Positions 58,164 through 64,000 of a stretch of 64,000 nucleotides of DNA are shown here, piece after piece. How positions within the stretch are numbered: position 1 is the first letter of the stretch; each line of letters starts with the position of its first letter. The notes under the pieces are model-generated. The model searched no databases. It was not told the DNA's origin and saw nothing but the letters and a program-made list of their open reading frames with translations. Source of the DNA: Pararge aegeria (lineage: Eukaryota > Arthropoda > Insecta > Lepidoptera > Nymphalidae); contig NC_053187.1 in assembly GCF_905163445.1 (NCBI RefSeq), positions 14,136,001 through 14,200,000 of the forward strand. The letters run 5' to 3'. The position numbers were made by a program, and so were the translations under genes.

Positions 58164-61124
58164 ATCATTGGATATATTTCTGAAAAGTCAAAGGTGTGTT
58201 ACAGTCATAGAACACCATGTATATACTCCATATAATATAAATTACAACGTGGTTGTGACATTGGATTACATGAAAACATACACTAAAGTTACATTTATCT
58301 ATAAGTTGTTACATTAATTATCTTTACGTGATGTCGTGTACAAATGGTTTTTGTGCATTATTCACCTGGCCTCATATAAGTTACATGAAGATGTGCACAA
58401 TCATTCGGCTGCAGTAATGACGGGCGCACTTTAATTAAAAATGTATAGCCCAAGCCCGGCTTTTGATGCAATTGGACTTAACGCCACTCCTTTATGTTTC
58501 TGAGAGCACGTTAAGCCCTCGATCCAAGTCATTAACAAACACCTGATAGTTACGAGTATATTTACCTTATCTACTGCAATCCAATGCGGATTCAATTCTA
58601 AGGATTTCTTGCAAGTGAAGAGTCGTTGCCGAAATGAAAGTTATAATAGTAAAAGATATACCTATCACCGTATTTTCAACCTTGTTATAAAACTAAAATA
58701 ATATTACAAACGTGAAGATGTGTTTATTTGTCCATTTTCTTCTGAAAAGATGGCGAGTAACTTAAGATAAATAGAGATAACATAAGATTTTATTTAAATT
58801 ATGCGATTATATAAAAGTTATTAATAATAATTATAATTAAAAGCGAAAAATACGAGCAAACGCTAATTTGAATATAGTTTGCCAACTGCGTACTCATAGA
58901 CGTAAACTTGCAACTCGATCCAAATGACACGCACCGGAAACTGTGCGATCGAGTGCCACAGATTGATTACAAACTTTTTCTCTCTCATTATCTTTGTTGT
59001 CTGCTGGCAGATCACCATGGTTACAAAAGAACGATAGTTGACGTTTTGCCAGTCTATTTTCACTATCCACAGTTGGGCACAAGTGTTTCACAGTAGAGAG
59101 ATATTTAGTGTTTAGACCTTCTACGCTGCTCCGATGTAGGGTTTACATATTGATATAAAAGCTTATAAAAATGAGCTTTTGAGAATTCTTAGAACTAGAA
59201 TAAGCAGCTCTACTGATAACATTTGCTAGTAATCAATTTCAGGGTGCATATTGGCGAACTGAGTTGAATCGATAACAACGTGGCTCACGGAAAAAGTTGT
59301 GCCAATTTACTCAAGGCATATCCCTTCCACCCGCGTTAATGGTAGCGTTCTCGAAATAAACATGTTGCAACTAGTAATTTTTGCGGAAAATTGTTGGCCT
59401 TACAATAATACCAAGGAATAATCAGAACACGAAAAAAGGAAGTATTAATCTATTTAGTTTTTCGACGTTCTAGATCAATTAAATCCGCGCGGAATTTATG
59501 TTTCTACAAGCGATTCGGTATTGTCCTGGTTAAAATAAAACGTGTGCGGCCGGAGGACTCCAGTCAGGTACGTCGTTTGGCAAACCTTTTCTGCGGATCC
59601 GAATTCCAAAGTTAAATAATGATTATTTCTCGTAACACGAGTAAATTTAAGGAAAAATAATGTAAACATTTTAAAAGATATGACCCAATAATATGTCTGA
59701 ATTATTATTATTATATATCAAAATGAAAGATAGTCAATAACCATTTCTAAAATTTAATCATAAAAATAACCTAAGAACACGAGCCATTATCATAAAAATA
59801 AACGGCAAGTTGTAATACTGTGGCAAAAAGTATTTTTTTATATTTGCTATATCTATAATTCTAACAACTCCATAATTATTAGTAAGTAGAAGTGCCCTCG
59901 CCGCGGCTATATTGCAGCGTACTACAATATAGTCTACACCAACCTTAATAAATCAGATACTAAACGTAAAGTTTTTTCAATCCGACTGGAAGTGCAAAAT
60001 ATACAAATTATCATAGATTAGACTAATAATGGATAGTATTTCAACCTATAAAAAAAAACGACTGACGTGTGTGCAATGTATCTGTTCTTGCTCTTGGAGA
60101 TTTAATCACCCACTATTTTAAACCTCTAACCACGTCAAAATTGCTAATCGCAAGTGCCCGTCCTGAGGATAGACTCCCGTTTTGTCTGATTTAAAATACT
60201 TTAAATTACCTATACCAAATGACTGCATTCAGTATCATAATAAGTATAGATATATACTCCCATTGTGTGATACTGCGTAATTTTATACAAAAACATTGTT
60301 GTATGTAAATTAATCTATACGTAGCTTCATAAAGTTAGCAATAAGCATTGATAATTGAACTCCTGCCTATCAGTTGTCAGTTGCAAGCTAGGTAAATTAC
60401 AAACAGGGACATGCATAAATTGATATTGATAAATCCAGTGTAGTAAGTATGGCCTACTGGAGTGGTGTGGTGGAATCGGACATTTTTATAATGAACCTTT
60501 ACCTGGTGAAGGTGAACCTTTATCTGATTTAGTTCTTATTCCTGGCTAGAACTGGCACAAATATTCAATAAAGTCCACCTGCTGCGGGTAATGATACTCG
60601 AAAGCAATTTCTCCACGAAGTCTTTATATTATCATTTGCATATCGAAACGTTACCTGCACGTTACCTCAGAATGATTGTTAAACGAATAATATATTGCGG
60701 CATCAATTTACTACAATATTATCTTAACGTGCTGTATTTCATTTAAAGTTGTATACCCTTATGCATTGTCTTTTGGAAAGCTATTACCTCTAAATTTTCA
60801 AATATTTCCCTGTTATTTTCACGCTAAACCATTTTATCCCTTACTTTTAGTTGTTACGAGTAGTATTAAAAGGTTAATAACGTTACAGCTCTTTCAAAAA
60901 CGATAAAAACAATTTGTTTAATGAATTTTCCATTCAATTTTATTCATCCAACAAGTGTGCGTAAGACCAGAGGTTTATTAAAACCCGTTTTCAAACAAGA
61001 CAAGTATTTAATATTCAGCGTAAAATTTAAAATTAAACAATAAAAAATTTACTGCTATGCAGAGGAATTAAGCAGGTTTTTAATAACTGAGTTCAGTTAT
61101 GCTATCAATATAATATTAAATACC
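58164..61124. other. long stretch without a recognised gene
   Basis: 58700-58745 (TAATATTACAAACGTGAAGA and TGTGTTTATTTGTCC) is a repeat start. 58863-59096 is open on both strands without motifs. At 59560-59585 GACTCCAGTCAG|GTACGTCG is a strong plus-strand donor-like site downstream of a modestly G+C-rich segment, with no supportable exon. The rest is unassigned. Confidence 0.45.
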
Positions 61125-61440
61125 ATCATCCTCAGTCAATTGATGTCCCACTGCTGGACACAGATCTCCTTTTTTCATAGGGAATAGAGATTGAGAGTAG
61201 AGGGTCTCTTCATCTCTAGATCCTCCAGGGCAGGGTCTGTAAAAAAGGGGACCATGTTCTTGGCTGGGAGATCATCTTAGTTGACGTAGTCTGCGACCGT
61301 GTCTTTACTGTGTTTATTTTTACAGATTATAAAACTCAAATCTGTCAATCTTTTAACAGATCTCCGAAGTTTGGTTAAACTTCGAACGTTGTAATTTCCA
61401 GCAAAACAGCCGACCACTGGACCAACCATATTCATAGGTA
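61125..61440. repeat. dispersed repeat fragment
   Basis: ATCATCCTCAGTCAATTGAT and GTCCCACTGCTGGACACAGA, then TCTCCTTTTTTCATAGGG, match a common lepidopteran tail sequence. CAGCCGACCACTGGACCAAC at 61408-61427 looks like a reversed tRNA-type head. Confidence 0.5.
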
Positions 61441-62232
61441 TAAATTTTTATTTTTCAACGATCTTCTGACTCATTCAACAATCATACTTTCACACGATAT
61501 CTCACTATGTTCCCACGACTTGATGACAATGGTACCACCACGAGAGCAATCCTTTCAAATATTATTTAGTTATAACTTCAAAATCAGTTCTCAATTGAAA
61601 GAAACAGCGGTGAACATACTTGGTTGCTTACACCAAAAATTTATTGATCCAACGACGGACAAAGTGTCGAATGAAAGCAACTTAAATACATTGTGACGGC
61701 GTCAGCGTATGAAACGGTTGATTTCAGATTTCAGTTGATTTCAGATTAATCGTAAATTAAAACTCAAAACTTTCTTTATTAAATTCGGGTTTTTTGTAGA
61801 AGGAACTTTTTATGCATTCTTACTTTACAATTGTATTAAGATAATGGTGATTACTACATTTGTTAACTTAACGCATAAACTATGAACAAGGGTTTAAAAG
61901 TGCGCCGTTGTAAAATAATCCCACTGTAAATGGTATCACCATCGCACAGTTTACCTTAAATATAATTAGCAATTAATACCTACGCTTTTTATCATTTATG
62001 TTGTAATAGGGTAGGAAGTATACTTTTATTGACACTTTTAACTTTAATTAACTTTATGATAGTAAAGTATTCACTGCGAACGAAGGCTAACACTGGCTAT
62101 CCAATAGAATCTATCTACTTATGGTCTGAGAATGCGTAGCTAAGCTATATACTGCATGACCGTATTATCTATTCTTAACGATGTAACGGAGGCAATAAGA
62201 TGGGCGAAATACCTGAGTCAGGCAGCTAAGCT
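61441..62232. other. no feature seen
   Basis: A 15-bp tandem (GTTGATTTCAGATT twice) is at 61719-61750. No gene. Confidence 0.45.
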
Positions 62233-62361
62233 ATGCAGTTTAACAAAAAAGTTTGGCAGACGCTTGACCCAGAGACTGATGATGAGCCTTCTTATTCTTC
62301 TGATGCTGGTTCGGTTTCCCTACTTAGTTTACCGAATCTCTCCATTGTGCGTAGTGGCTAA
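62233..62361 (+). CDS. short acidic/Ser-rich open frame, unknown
   Basis: The ATG at 62233 opens 42 codons ending TAA at 62359-62361. The peptide reads KVWQTLDPETDDEPSYSSD, then AGSVSLLSLPNLSIVRSG. The Asp/Glu/Ser-rich composition and codon choice resemble a genuine protein C-terminus. An AG (ATGCAG at 62233-62238) could act as an acceptor, but the pyrimidine tract is poor. A longer frame on the same strand (62156-62386) overlaps it and looks less protein-like. It could be a terminal exon, a transposon remnant or chance. Confidence 0.25.
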   Translation: MQFNKKVWQTLDPETDDEPSYSSDAGSVSLLSLPNLSIVRSG

Positions 62362-63414
62362 TGTGGTTTACATTTGGTTACTATAACTAGGTCGCCAAGG
62401 TCGTCGAATGATACCAACCGAACGCACATCTCGACTGCATATCCCAAGGATATTTTGCCAAAACCTAACCTACCTATTCCTTATACTAATATTATAAAAT
62501 CGAAAGTGTGTCTTGTTCCAAGAGCGTAAAATAAAATGAAAGAAACACAGAAGAAGGCTAATGCTAGATATGAAGATAATAACTACATATCTAAATATAA
62601 ACTTGTTCGAATCTTAAGTAGTGTCTGTGTACACTTGACTTAAATCAGTTTAGGAACAGTACCTGTCGCACGTTTTGAAGTAGGGCGTTCCTTAATCGGA
62701 TTGCGGTAACCGGAAGAGGATCTAAATATAACTCTGAATTGTGTTTTGGTAAAGCGAGGACATCGTTCAGCCCGGGCATTAACGACAATATAAAAAACTC
62801 AGATTAGTTAAATCCCTTCCACCCTTGTCACCCTTAACTTAGCAAAAAAAAATAAACCAATATTATTGGTCAGCTTAAAATACATCTCCTGTTAGCCAGA
62901 TAATAAAGAGCATCGTAGTTTGTTTTACTCTATTTGTAAAGAGAACAACTCCGGTTTCCATTTAGCTTGAGTTCTTTATTTTATAATACTTAAAAATAGA
63001 ACAGTAAACTATTCTTTAAATATTTTTTAAACATTGAGTATCCTGTGGTAAATCAATACGCTCGAAGGCATTGTATTTTTAAATATTCAAAACCTTTCAA
63101 CACAAAAACAAAGAAACGTATTTTTTAATCTACTGGTGTAGGCGCTATAAATCTAATATGCATGCAACATCGGCTTTAAATGTTTTGTTTCTATTTTTAA
63201 ATGCTAATAACAGGTTAAAAGCACGCGACACAGAGCTTTTGACACATCACTTGTTATTATGGTAATTACAAAAACAACCGGGAAATAAGTTTATTTCACG
63301 TTTGTTTACGTAATACACGAAGTGTACACAGTGAGCTATTTTTAGTATTCGGTATTTAATTAAATTACTTAGTAACTGAAGTTTAAAAAAGGAGTGGGTC
63401 ATAAATTCCACTTT
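62362..63414. other. no feature seen
   Basis: TAATATTATAAAATCGAAAG at 62489-62508 is a repeat start. Otherwise unassigned. Confidence 0.45.
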
Positions 63415-63555
63415 TATGGTGACGGATGTAGCGTCAATTGCACTAAAGCTACGAGGGTTCCAAACGCGCCCTGGTCTAAGATGAAGCCCACAACAAACTT
63501 AGCCGGTTGTTATTTTTTTTTCGTCATCACCATCTGACATTGTCATTTAAAAACT
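63415..63555 (+). repeat. family E dispersed repeat, best copy
   Basis: AAAGCTACGAGGGTTCCAAA, CGCGCCCTGGTCTAAGATGA and AGCCCACAACAAACTTAGCC, then CGTCATCACCATCTGACATT. Confidence 0.7.
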
Positions 63556-64000
63556 ATTAAATCCGATTATGACAAACTGATTTTTGATTATACATAGATT
63601 TCTTACTCGTAATAACAAGGTTGCTAGGAAGCATTCAGTTCCACTTCCATCTCATGCCAACAAGATAGTATAATAAATATTAAGTAAGTTATTAACGTAA
63701 CCACAGGTAAGAGCTCTGCACATCTGCCTTCTTCGTTCCTTCGAGGAATAAATATAATTAATGGAGACATTAACTCATTGGATCACAAAAATATAGCAGA
63801 TAATCCGACTTTCATAAACGGCCCGTCATTACGTTTATGTGCCCAAAAGCTCCCATAATCCTTGCAAAGGGCAATATTGCCTAAAGAATGTTGATCTACG
63901 TCAGCTCTATCCCGTGTTAAACGATAAACATCTTTTTATCGTCGTCATCGATATCCTATTAATGTCTGACTGCTGGGCATAAGCCTCCACTCTTTTTTTT
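63556..64000. other. unassigned, repeat fragment at the edge
   Basis: 63940-64000 (CGTCGTCATCGATATCC then TGACTGCTGGGCATAAGCCT) is the start of a common lepidopteran repeat cut by the window end. Confidence 0.45.

Overview
The window is eukaryotic nuclear DNA, AT-rich and mostly non-coding. I read it as Lepidoptera, probably a nymphalid butterfly. The reason is the set of dispersed repeats, which I recognise from memory as lepidopteran families. They include several tRNA-headed SINEs with RNA polymerase III A and B boxes, RTE-type and other non-LTR relics, and the elements ending in CTAGCTG... / ...GGGTCAGCTAGT. No database search was possible, so family names are working labels. SINE-A has the head GGCCGATTGGCGCAGTGGGC. 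SINE-B has a tRNA head plus a GGGGTATGG...CCCATACCCC fold. SINE-C has a tail ending GGTAATGGGTTGATGATGATGA. Families D and E are non-tRNA dispersed repeats.

Host gene content is very thin. The best-supported piece of a host gene is a 186-nt internal exon on the minus strand (6523-6708), flanked by a good 3' splice site and a GTAAGT donor and open in one frame only. A CpG-dense block at 17.82-18.0 kb (67% G+C by count, 27 CpGs in 180 bp) ends in a CAG|GTAAAC donor on the plus strand and looks like a promoter plus non-coding first exon. The rest is probably intron or intergenic sequence. Three short open frames (45991-46350, 56427-56861 and 62233-62361) are coding-like but unidentified.

Layout. 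0-9 kb: mostly unique AT-rich DNA with the exon, SINE-C copies and a miRNA-like hairpin at 2.6 kb. 8.9-9.7 kb: a 124-bp satellite with an alternating 248-bp higher-order unit. 10-25 kb: SINEs, a MITE-like element with inverted arms (13.3 kb), the CpG block, and a retroelement C-terminal relic (21.1-21.4 kb). 25-44 kb: dense old repeats, including two RTE-type relics. 44.1-45.5 kb: a 5'-truncated R4/Dong-type retrotransposon, minus strand, with an intact C-terminal 407-codon frame (CCHC finger and restriction-like endonuclease) abutting a TTA/TAT-rich tract. 46-64 kb: more relics, a second copy of the MITE-like element (56.2 kb), a SINE-B split by a nested insert (57.6-58.2 kb), and long unannotatable stretches.

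A recurring oddity is a set of near-perfect inverted repeats with very short loops, at 2.6, 5.1, 12.3, 19.5, 28.5, 32.5, 40.2 and 51.0 kb. Most lie outside any recognised element.
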